Part shown: piece after piece, positions 12,741 through 19,438 of the stretch
Layout of the letters: every line of letters begins with the position of its first letter
How positions within the stretch are numbered: the stretch's first letter is position 1
Assembly: GCA_023405135.1 (NCBI GenBank)
Contig: JAEXYZ010000102.1
Location: forward strand, 1-19,438
From: Bacillota bacterium
GTDB lineage: Bacteria > Bacillota > Bacilli > Bacillales_A > Planococcaceae
DNA: 19,438 nt
Direction of reading: 5' to 3'
Notes under the pieces: generated by a model
What the model was told of the DNA's origin: nothing
The model's input: the letters and a program-made list of their open reading frames with translations, nothing else
Databases searched by the model: none
Made by a program: the position numbers and the translations under genes

Positions 12741-15125
12741 ATGACTTACAACATTCGAAAAGCAGCCGTACTAGGCTCTGGCGTTATGGGATCAGGTATT
12801 GCTGCACATTTAGCAAATATCGGAATTCCAACTTTAATTTTAGATATTGTGCCAAAAGAATTAACAAAAGATGAAGAAGCAAAAGGTTTATCATTAGATC
12901 ACGTTGCTGTACGTAATCGTTTTGCAAGTTCAGCTGTGCAAAAATTACTGAAACATAAGCCAGCACCACTTACTTCTAGTAAAAACTTAGCCTTACTAAC
13001 TGTAGGAAATTTAGAGGATGATTTAGAAAAATTAAAAGATGTAGATTGGATCATTGAAGTTGTAGTTGAAAACTTAGTTGTAAAGCGCAATTTATTTGAA
13101 CGAGTAGATGCCGTCCGTACACCAGGAACAATCATTAGTTCAAATACTTCTGGTATAAGTGTGAACGAAATGGTTAAGGGACGCTCAGAAGATTTTCAAA
13201 AGCATTTCTTAGGGACACACTTTTTCAATCCACCAAGATATTTAAAATTATTAGAAATGATTCCGACAGAACAAACCTCACCTGAAGTTGTTTCGTTTAT
13301 GAAAACGTTTGCTGAGGATGTATTAGGGAAAGGTGTAGTAATCGGAAAAGATACACCTAACTTTGTAGCCAATCGTATCGGAACTTATGGTTTGCTTGTT
13401 ACGCTACGTGAAATGCTTGAGCGCGGTTACTCAGTCGGTGAAGTGGACTCTGTAACTGGACCTTTAATTGGTCGTCCGAAATCTGCTACCTTTAGAACAT
13501 TAGATGTTGTCGGCCTCGATACGTTTATACATGTTGCAAAAACAGTTTATGATCAAACGACAGGCGAGGAACAAAAGATATTTGAAGTTCCAGAATTAAT
13601 GAAAAAGATGGTTGATAATGGATGGTTAGGTGCTAAATCTGGTCAAGGGTTCTTTGTGAAAAAAGGCAAAGAGATTTTCGAAATTGATCCGACTTCATTA
13701 GAATATGTTCCTATGAAAAAACTACAATCACCATCTATAGAAATGGCGAAGCAAACAAAAGACTTACCAAGTAAACTAAAGACATTAGTATATGCAAATG
13801 ATCGTGTCGGTGAGCTGTTATGGAATATTTTTGCCCCTACGTTAATTTATTCAGCAGAGCTTACGGGAATTATTGCAGATAACATCGTTGAAATTGATAA
13901 TGCGTTGAAATGGGGCTTTGGCTGGACACAAGGACCATTTGAAATGTGGGATGCAATCGGTGTTAAACAATCGGTCGAAAAAATGGAGTCTGAAGGTAGA
14001 GAGGTTCCAACTTTTGTAAAAGAATTGTTAGCAAATGGCTATGAAACGTTCTATACAGAAATCGATGGGGATTTAGCTTATTATAATGGCTCCCAATACG
14101 AAAAAGTGCCAGTAAATGAAAAAGTAATTGATTTAAAACGTTATAAGAAAAAACATGGGGTTATTAAATCAAATTCTGGTGCTAGTTTAATAGATTTAGG
14201 GGATGGCATTGCACTTCTTGAATTCCATTCAAAATCAAATGCAATCGGTCTTGATATTATCCAAATGTTAAACTTTGCAATCGATGAAGTAGAGGCTAAT
14301 TATAAAGGCTTAGTGATTGGGAACCAAGGTAAAAACTTCTGTGTTGGAGCAAACCTTGGCATGATTTTAATGGAAGCACAAGATGATAATATTTTTGAAT
14401 TAGATTTTACAATTCGAGCATTTCAAAAAGCGATGCGTCGTATCAAATATTGCAAAAAGCCTGTTGTTGCAGCACCCTTTGGCATGACGTTAGGCGGAGG
14501 GTCGGAAGTTTGTTTACCGGCTGCCCATATTCAAGCATCTGCTGAAACATATATGGGATTAGTTGAAGTTGGTGTCGGCTTGATTCCTGGTGGCGGTGGA
14601 AATCTAGGACTTTATGAAAAATTCCTAAAAGGATTGCCAAATGGAGTAGAAATAGACTATCAAGCTATTGCAAATAAAGTATTTGAAACGATAGCCCTTG
14701 CAAAAGTTTCAACTTCTGGTGAAGAAGCTAGAGAAAATAATTTCTTAAACTTTGCTGATGGCATTTCAGTAAATCCAGATCACTTACTATATGATGCAAA
14801 ACAAGCTGCTTTATCACTTTATGAGGCAGGATACACAGCACCTATTCCTAAGAAAATAAAAGTAGTAGGAGCGCCTGGCTATGCAACATTATTGTTAGGA
14901 GCACAAGGAATGCTTCAATCAGGATACATTAGTGAGCACGATTTGAAAATTGCAAAAAAACTTGCCTATGTTATTGCTGGCGGATTAGTACCGTATGGAA
15001 CGGAAGTAACGGAAGAATATTTACTTAATCTTGAACGTGAAGCATTTTTACAGCTTGTAGCGGATCCAAAATCGCAACAACGTATGCAACACATGTTAGT
15101 AAAAGGTAAGCCATTACGCAACTAA
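12741..15125 (+). CDS. fadN: FadN: enoyl-CoA hydratase/3-hydroxyacyl-CoA dehydrogenase
   Basis: This 794-residue bifunctional beta-oxidation enzyme has a dehydrogenase first and a hydratase last, the order of B. subtilis FadN (YusL). The NAD-binding GSGVMGSG is at about 12-19, and the catalytic His160-Glu172 pair lies in GTHFFNPPRYLKLLEMIP. A second dehydrogenase helical region follows (about 300-460). The crotonase part (about 480-690) has GKNFCVGANLGM for the oxyanion hole, and the two catalytic glutamates E589 (GGGSE) and E609 (LVEVGVGLIPGGGG), 20 residues apart as in classic crotonases. I prefer ATG 12741 because AAGGGGG (12728-12734) is six bases before it; ATG 12735 touches the ribosome site. 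First gene of the fadNAE operon, controlled by two FadR-type sites. The short hairpin-like sequence after its stop (15131-15152) is too weak to call a terminator. Confidence -1.
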   Translation: MTYNIRKAAVLGSGVMGSGIAAHLANIGIPTLILDIVPKELTKDEEAKGLSLDHVAVRNRFASSAVQKLLKHKPAPLTSSKNLALLTVGNLEDDLEKLKDVDWIIEVVVENLVVKRNLFERVDAVRTPGTIISSNTSGISVNEMVKGRSEDFQKHFLGTHFFNPPRYLKLLEMIPTEQTSPEVVSFMKTFAEDVLGKGVVIGKDTPNFVANRIGTYGLLVTLREMLERGYSVGEVDSVTGPLIGRPKSATFRTLDVVGLDTFIHVAKTVYDQTTGEEQKIFEVPELMKKMVDNGWLGAKSGQGFFVKKGKEIFEIDPTSLEYVPMKKLQSPSIEMAKQTKDLPSKLKTLVYANDRVGELLWNIFAPTLIYSAELTGIIADNIVEIDNALKWGFGWTQGPFEMWDAIGVKQSVEKMESEGREVPTFVKELLANGYETFYTEIDGDLAYYNGSQYEKVPVNEKVIDLKRYKKKHGVIKSNSGASLIDLGDGIALLEFHSKSNAIGLDIIQMLNFAIDEVEANYKGLVIGNQGKNFCVGANLGMILMEAQDDNIFELDFTIRAFQKAMRRIKYCKKPVVAAPFGMTLGGGSEVCLPAAHIQASAETYMGLVEVGVGLIPGGGGNLGLYEKFLKGLPNGVEIDYQAIANKVFETIALAKVSTSGEEARENNFLNFADGISVNPDHLLYDAKQAALSLYEAGYTAPIPKKIKVVGAPGYATLLLGAQGMLQSGYISEHDLKIAKKLAYVIAGGLVPYGTEVTEEYLLNLEREAFLQLVADPKSQQRMQHMLVKGKPLRN

Positions 15126-15176
15126 TTTTCGCTTTTATAAAATTGTAAAAGCAATTGATAAGGGGGATACAACAAC

Positions 15177-16349
15177 ATGCGTGAAGCTGTAATTGTAGCA
15201 GGTGCACGAACACCAATTGGCAAAGCAAAAAAAGGTTCTTTGGCAACTGTACGACCAGATGATTTTGGTGCAGTAGTAGTGAAAGAAACGTTGAATAGAG
15301 CAGGCTATGAAGGTGTGATAGATGATTTAATTATGGGCTGTGCGATGCCAGAAGCAGAACAGGGAATGAATATTGCACGAAATATAGGTGCATTAGCTGG
15401 TTTACCAGATTCAACGCCAGCAATTACAATTAATCGTTTTTGCTCATCGGGCTTACAAGCAATTGCCTATGCAGCAGAACGTGTTATGTTAGGGCATTCG
15501 AAAGCTATTTTAGCAGGCGGTGTGGAATCTATGAGTATGATTCCAATGACAGGGAATACGGTTCGCTTAAATCCAAAATTAGCAGAAGAAGCACCTCAAT
15601 ATTACATGAGTATGGGTCATACTGCTGAAGAGGTTGCCAATCGTTATGAAGTAAGTCGGGAGGAACAAGATGCCTTTGCATTAAGATCACATCAGCTAGC
15701 AGCAAAAGCAATTAAAGAAGGAAAATTTAAAGATGAAATTGTTCCTGTTGAAGTAGTGCAGCATTTTGTTGACGACAATAACAAGCTTCAAAAGAATACT
15801 TTTACCTTTGATACGGATGAAGGGGTTCGTTTAGATACTTCAATGGAAGGATTAGCAAAATTGCGTCCTGCTTTCAACGTAAAAGGTTCTGTTACGGCGG
15901 GTAACTCTTCTCAAACATCTGACGGGGCTGCAGCAGTACTTGTGATGGAACGTGAAGAAGCAGAAGCTCAAGGATTAAAACCGATGGCGAAATTTTTAGG
16001 CTTTGCTGTAGGAGGAGTTCCACCTGAAGTGATGGGTATTGGCCCGATTGAAGCAGTTCCAAAAGCGCTAAAAATTGCGGGTCTTACTTTAGAAGAAATC
16101 GATTTATGGGAGTTAAATGAAGCATTTGCATCCCAATCAATCCAAGTCGTTCGCCATCTTGGCATAGATATGGAAAAAGTAAATGTTAACGGTGGAGCGA
16201 TTGCGTTAGGACACCCACTTGGTGCGACAGGTGCCATTCTTACTTTAAAGCTCATTCACGAGTTAAAGCGTCAAGGAAAAAAATATGGCGTTGTAACAAT
16301 GTGTATTGGTGGAGGAATGGGGGCCGCTGGGGTATTTGAAGTATTATAA
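15177..16349 (+). CDS. fadA: FadA: acetyl-CoA acyltransferase (3-ketoacyl-CoA thiolase)
   Basis: The 390-residue thiolase cleaves 3-ketoacyl-CoA with CoA to acetyl-CoA and a shortened acyl-CoA, the last step of the cycle. The nucleophile C89 is in NRFCSSGLQAI, H346 in the signature GGAIALGHPLGATGA, and the acid/base C376 in CIGGGMGAAG; all three catalytic residues and the usual length are intact. Within a fad operon it is a degradative rather than a biosynthetic (acetoacetyl-CoA) thiolase. AAGGGGGA lies about ten bases before the ATG and 35 bases after fadN, so it is cotranscribed with it. A 143-base gap containing a hairpin follows before fadE, longer than the other spacing in the operon. 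Confidence -1.
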   Translation: MREAVIVAGARTPIGKAKKGSLATVRPDDFGAVVVKETLNRAGYEGVIDDLIMGCAMPEAEQGMNIARNIGALAGLPDSTPAITINRFCSSGLQAIAYAAERVMLGHSKAILAGGVESMSMIPMTGNTVRLNPKLAEEAPQYYMSMGHTAEEVANRYEVSREEQDAFALRSHQLAAKAIKEGKFKDEIVPVEVVQHFVDDNNKLQKNTFTFDTDEGVRLDTSMEGLAKLRPAFNVKGSVTAGNSSQTSDGAAAVLVMEREEAEAQGLKPMAKFLGFAVGGVPPEVMGIGPIEAVPKALKIAGLTLEEIDLWELNEAFASQSIQVVRHLGIDMEKVNVNGGAIALGHPLGATGAILTLKLIHELKRQGKKYGVVTMCIGGGMGAAGVFEVL

Positions 16350-16368
16350 ACCATTCTTTTTGCAGATT

Positions 16369-16426
16369 AGCTTTAAGCAAATATCGTCAAATTAATTGCC
16401 TCCGTTGATGTTGCTTAAAGCTTTTC
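16369..16426 (+). promoter_or_regulatory. Intercistronic hairpin between fadA and fadE
   Basis: AGCTTTAAGCAA (16369-16380) pairs perfectly with TTGCTTAAAGCT (16411-16422) around a 30-nt loop, followed by a short TTTTC. It could be a leaky terminator or an RNA-processing/stability element lowering fadE relative to fadNA. A TATAAT at 16472 lacks a well-spaced -35. Confidence -1.
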
Positions 16427-16492
16427 TATAGATGTCTTAAATATCTTAACAATAATTCACTACTATAAAATTATAATAGGGAGGAATTTTCA

Positions 16493-18274
16493 ATGGTTCA
16501 AACAACGAACATTATTAAAGGTGGAAGTTTTTTAATTGAAGATGTAGATATCAATCGTGTAATTACACCTGAGGATTTTACTGATGAACAAAAAATGATT
16601 GCTCAAACTACAACGGAATATGTTGAAAATGAGGTTAAGCCAGTAATTGAAAATCTTGAAAACCATGAATTTGAACATTCAGTTCGTTTGTTAAAAAAAG
16701 CCGGTGAGTTAGGATTACTAGCTGCAGATATACCAGAAGAATACGAAGGACTAGGTTTAGATAAAATTTCTTCAGCATTAATTGGTGAGAAAATGTCCCC
16801 ATCTGGTGGTTTCTCAATTACACATGGAGCGCACGTTGGTATCGGTTCTTTACCAATTGTATTATTCGGTAACCATGAGCAAAAATCGAAATACTTACCA
16901 AAGCTTGCTTCAGGGGAATTAATTGCAGCTTATGCATTAACAGAGCCAGGTTCAGGTTCAGATGCATTAGGTGCTAAAACCGTTGCAAAATTAAATGAGG
17001 CAGGAACTCATTATATTTTAAATGGTGAAAAGCAATGGATTACAAATGCAGGTTTTGCAGATGTATTTGTCGTTTATGCAAAAATTGATGGTGATAAATT
17101 TACTGCTTTTATCGTTGAACGATCATTCCCGGGTGTTTCAGTAGGTGCAGAGGAAAAGAAAATGGGAATTAAATCATCTTCAACTCGTACTTTAATATTA
17201 CAAGATGCCCAAGTTCCGGTTGAAAATTTACTTGGCGAAGTAGGGCGCGGACATGTAATTGCCTTCAATATTTTAAACATCGGACGTTATAAACTAGGTG
17301 TTGGGACAGTTGGTGGATCAAAGCGTGCTTTTGAATTAGCGGTAACATATGCAAATCAACGTCAACAATTCAAAACCCCAATTTCAAGCTTTAACTTAAC
17401 AAAAGAAAAGCTAGCAACGATGGCTTCTCATCTTTATGCTTCAGAATCTTTAAACTATCGTACAGTTGGTTACTTCGAGGATCGTTTGAGTCAATTGTCA
17501 CCTGAAGAGCAAAAAGATGGTAAAGCAATTGCAGCAGCGATTGCAGAGTATGCAATTGAATGTTCGATCGCCAAAGTATTTGGATCAGAAACATTAGATT
17601 ATATTGCTGATGAAGCAGTTCAATTACATGGTGGCTACGGCTTTATGGCTGAATATGAAGTTGAGAGAGTTTATCGTGACTCACGTATTAATCGTATTTT
17701 TGAAGGAACAAATGAAATTAACCGTTTAATTGTACCAGGTACATTTATGAAAAAAGCATTAAAAGGTGAACTTCCACTTCTCCAAGCAGCCCAAAAATTA
17801 CAGGAAGAGTTATTAATGCTAATGCCTGAGGAAATTAGTGATGAGCCTTTAGCGCAAGAAAAATATCTTGTGGAAAACGCGAAGAAAATCGGCATTTTAG
17901 CTGCAGGAGTTGCTGCACAAACATTTGGTACGAAGTTAGAAGCGGAACAAGAAGTTTTAGTAAATATCGCAAACATTGCGAACCAACTTTATGCAATGGA
18001 ATCGGCGGTTATTCGTACTGCGAAAGCTATTGAACGTGATGGTGTAGAAAAATCAAAACAAAAAATTCTTTATACTGAAATCTTCTGCCAAGAAGCATTC
18101 GCAGAAATTGAAAAAGAGGCGAAGGAAACGATACTTGCTTCAGTTGAAGGAGATGCAGGAAAAATGACCTTAGCTACACTTCGTAAATTAACTCGCAGCA
18201 ATCCATATAATATTATTAAGAAAAAACGTGAAGCTGCTGAGAAGTTAATTGAAGCAGAAAAATATGTAGTATAA
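16493..18274 (+). CDS. fadE: FadE: acyl-CoA dehydrogenase
   Basis: This 593-residue flavoprotein oxidises acyl-CoA to trans-2-enoyl-CoA, the first step of the cycle. It shows the first acyl-CoA dehydrogenase signature ALTEPGSGSDALGAKT (FAD and substrate contacts), the NGEKQWITNAG strand, QLHGGYGFMAEYEVERVYRD, and the catalytic base E404 in RIFEGTNEINR. A C-terminal extension of about 170 residues beyond the standard fold matches the length of B. subtilis FadE (YusJ) and very-long-chain type enzymes. GGGAGGA lies seven bases before the ATG. It is the last gene of the fad operon and ends before a perfect 13-bp terminator. The electron acceptor (ETF) genes are not in the window. Confidence -1.
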   Translation: MVQTTNIIKGGSFLIEDVDINRVITPEDFTDEQKMIAQTTTEYVENEVKPVIENLENHEFEHSVRLLKKAGELGLLAADIPEEYEGLGLDKISSALIGEKMSPSGGFSITHGAHVGIGSLPIVLFGNHEQKSKYLPKLASGELIAAYALTEPGSGSDALGAKTVAKLNEAGTHYILNGEKQWITNAGFADVFVVYAKIDGDKFTAFIVERSFPGVSVGAEEKKMGIKSSSTRTLILQDAQVPVENLLGEVGRGHVIAFNILNIGRYKLGVGTVGGSKRAFELAVTYANQRQQFKTPISSFNLTKEKLATMASHLYASESLNYRTVGYFEDRLSQLSPEEQKDGKAIAAAIAEYAIECSIAKVFGSETLDYIADEAVQLHGGYGFMAEYEVERVYRDSRINRIFEGTNEINRLIVPGTFMKKALKGELPLLQAAQKLQEELLMLMPEEISDEPLAQEKYLVENAKKIGILAAGVAAQTFGTKLEAEQEVLVNIANIANQLYAMESAVIRTAKAIERDGVEKSKQKILYTEIFCQEAFAEIEKEAKETILASVEGDAGKMTLATLRKLTRSNPYNIIKKKREAAEKLIEAEKYVV

Positions 18275-18369
18275 ACATTACTAGAAAAACAGGGTAATTC
18301 ATCTACTAACACTTTTGTGACAGTTTTCTATAAAAAGTATTGTAAGTTGTTTTAAATTGTTTATGATTG

Positions 18370-18406
18370 ATAGTCCAACTCATTTGTTGAGTTGGACTAT
18401 TTTTTG
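18370..18406 (+). terminator. Strong terminator of the fadNAE operon
   Basis: ATAGTCCAACTCA (18370-18382) pairs perfectly with TGAGTTGGACTAT (18388-18400) around TTTGT, followed by a T-run. Confidence -1.
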
Positions 18407-18413
18407 GTATACT
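18384..18413 (+). promoter_or_regulatory. Possible promoter of the yusI-like gene inside the fad terminator
   Basis: TTGTTG (18384-18389), an 18-base spacer and TATACT (18408-18413) with an extended TGG in front. The -35 overlaps the terminator loop and right arm. Confidence -1.
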
Positions 18414-18489
18414 AAACAAAATTTATCTTTATTATTGAATGGGTGTTTCAAATGACTAATGACTAGAGGGAAAAAGGAGCAAGCTATTT

Positions 18490-18846
18490 ATGACGATTCA
18501 ATTCTTCTATTATCCAAAATGCACAACTTGTAAAAAAGCACAAAAATGGTTAGATGAAAACGAAATACAGTATGAAGCATTCCATATTGTTGAACAAACA
18601 CCATCAAAGGAACAACTAAAAGCAATTTGGCAAACAAGTGGACTTCCACTTAAGAAATTTTTTAATACGTCTGGCATGAAGTATAAATCTCTTGGTTTAA
18701 AGGATAAATTAACTACAATGACTGAGGATGAACAATTGGAGTTACTTGCTTCAGATGGTATGTTAATTAAACGACCGATTGTGACAGATGGACAAAAAGT
18801 AACGCTTGGTTTTAAAGAGCAAGAATTCACAGAAACTTGGAAATAA
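18490..18846 (+). CDS. yusI: Spx/ArsC-family protein (YusI-like)
   Basis: The 118-residue protein has an ArsC-like thioredoxin fold with an N-terminal CXXC (C11-T-T-C14) and the family phrases KKFFNTSGMKY and LLASDGMLIKRPIV. It matches B. subtilis YusI closely and keeps its position between fadE and gcvH. True arsenate reductases of this family, and the transcription regulator Spx, share the fold. The CXXC and lack of an ars operon argue for a redox-sensing or thiol-reductase role, but the function is not established. AAGGAG lies about eleven bases before the ATG. It probably has its own promoter at 18384-18413. The 82-base gap to gcvH has no terminator, so the two may be cotranscribed. Confidence -1.
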   Translation: MTIQFFYYPKCTTCKKAQKWLDENEIQYEAFHIVEQTPSKEQLKAIWQTSGLPLKKFFNTSGMKYKSLGLKDKLTTMTEDEQLELLASDGMLIKRPIVTDGQKVTLGFKEQEFTETWK

Positions 18847-18928
18847 TAAGCTTTTACTAACTTGTTTTTACCATCGAAATATGTCACACTGAAATTGATT
18901 GAACTACATAATTTGGAGGGGTTTTGAG

Positions 18929-19312
18929 TTGAGCACACCGAAAGATTTACGTTATTCTAAAGAGCATGAATGGGTAAAAGTTGAGGATGGAAAAGTACGT
19001 GTTGGAATTACACATTTTGCACAATCTGAATTAGGTGATATCGTATTTGTTGAATTACCACAAATCGGTGATGAGATTCAGTTAAACGAACCATTTGGTA
19101 GTGTTGAATCTGTTAAAACGGTTTCAGAGCTTTATGCGCCAATTTCAGGGAAAGTGGTTGAAGTTAATTCTGAACTTGAAGATAGTCCAGAATTCGTAAA
19201 TGAATCACCATATGAAAAGGCTTGGATGATCGTTGTGGAGCCAACAAATCTTTCAGAAGTTGAATCTTTATTAACTCCTGAGCAATATGATGAATTAATT
19301 GATGCTGAATAA
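18929..19312 (+). CDS. gcvH: Glycine cleavage system H protein
   Basis: The 127-residue lipoyl carrier shuttles the methylamine intermediate between the P, T and L proteins of glycine cleavage; in Bacillus it is also the entry point for lipoate assembly on other enzymes. The lipoylated lysine is K63 in FGSVESVKTVSELYAP, and the C-terminus SPEFVNESPYEKAWMIVVEP is typical. Start is TTG 18929, with GGAGGG (18915-18920) eight bases upstream. This gives STPKDLRYSKEHEW as in other GcvH proteins and the standard length, whereas the ATG at 18899 would lie before the ribosome site. No P, T or L genes are in the window, in keeping with the separate gcvH locus of Bacillales. Confidence -1.
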   Translation: MSTPKDLRYSKEHEWVKVEDGKVRVGITHFAQSELGDIVFVELPQIGDEIQLNEPFGSVESVKTVSELYAPISGKVVEVNSELEDSPEFVNESPYEKAWMIVVEPTNLSEVESLLTPEQYDELIDAE

Positions 19313-19326
19313 GAATATGATATATT

Positions 19327-19359
19327 AAAAACGCCAGAAAGCACTGGCGTTTTTTTTTA
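19327..19359 (+). terminator. Terminator of gcvH
   Basis: AAAAACGCCAG pairs with CTGGCG plus the following Ts around AAAGCA and leads into a run of nine or more Ts. The remaining 79 bases of the window show no gene. Confidence -1.
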
Positions 19360-19438
19360 CAATAAAATATAATAATAAACCACCTTCTTTTTACAAAATA
19401 AGAAAGTATTATTTTTTGAAGAGTGTCTAGCGTAAGCC

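Noticed and set aside
18490..18846. Arsenate reductase of an ars operon
   Set aside because: No other ars genes are nearby, and the sequence and position match YusI rather than a resistance enzyme.
18899..18928. ATG 18899 as the gcvH start
   Set aside because: It precedes the GGAGGG ribosome site and adds ten residues not found in GcvH proteins; TTG 18929 gives the standard N-terminus and length.

Overview
The window is AT-rich, densely coded Gram-positive DNA with strong AGGAGG-type ribosome binding sites and frequent TTG/GTG starts. Protein families (fadN-fadA-fadE, a YusI-like protein, GcvH, a stand-alone YpcP-type exonuclease, a CspB/CspD-like protein, MASE3 signalling protein) point to Bacillales. 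The style resembles Planococcaceae/Lysinibacillus-Solibacillus relatives, but that placement is inference from memory of protein similarity. It reads as chromosomal; no transposase, integrase, tRNA, rRNA or CRISPR array was seen.

Layout. 1-4120: two paralogous cyclic-di-GMP EAL proteins on the + strand. The first is a decaying copy (broken GGDEF, intact EAL) and the second a full-length MASE3-GGDEF-EAL membrane protein with a degenerate GGDEF site. Between them lie a dispersed hairpin-core-hairpin repeat and a cold-shock protein gene on the minus strand with a long structured leader. 4138-7682: a PPP-family metallophosphatase, then an OsmC-like thiol peroxidase closely followed by an ABC1/UbiB-type kinase. 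7683-9573: two isolated single-gene units, a FemABX/GNAT-like acyltransferase and a C39-like cysteine peptidase, each followed by a hairpin. 9587-11751: a 5'-3' exonuclease (minus) divergent from a YjjG-type HAD nucleotidase (+), with a perfect 16-bp palindrome between them; then a second, inverted copy of the dispersed repeat and a 4-oxalocrotonate tautomerase (minus). 11835-12034: a noncoding array of ten 20-bp units with 40-bp and 80-bp higher-order order. 12064-12461: a thioredoxin-like protein (minus).

12518-19359: the fatty acid beta-oxidation block. A promoter whose spacer holds a FadR-type operator, plus a second perfect FadR-type palindrome before the start codon, precede fadN (hydratase/3-hydroxyacyl-CoA dehydrogenase), fadA (thiolase) and fadE (acyl-CoA dehydrogenase). 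Together these carry out the cycle of acyl-CoA dehydrogenation, hydration, second oxidation and thiolysis. After a strong terminator come a YusI-like Spx/ArsC-family protein and gcvH (lipoyl carrier of glycine cleavage), in the same order as in Bacillus subtilis.

The best candidates for undescribed biology are noncoding: the 20-bp array at 11835-12034, the inverted pair of hairpin-core-hairpin elements (around 1252-1335 and 11423-11501), and the 23-bp hairpin plus U-run in the cold-shock leader, where every mismatch becomes a G-U pair only in the csp-strand RNA. No convincing new multi-gene system was seen.
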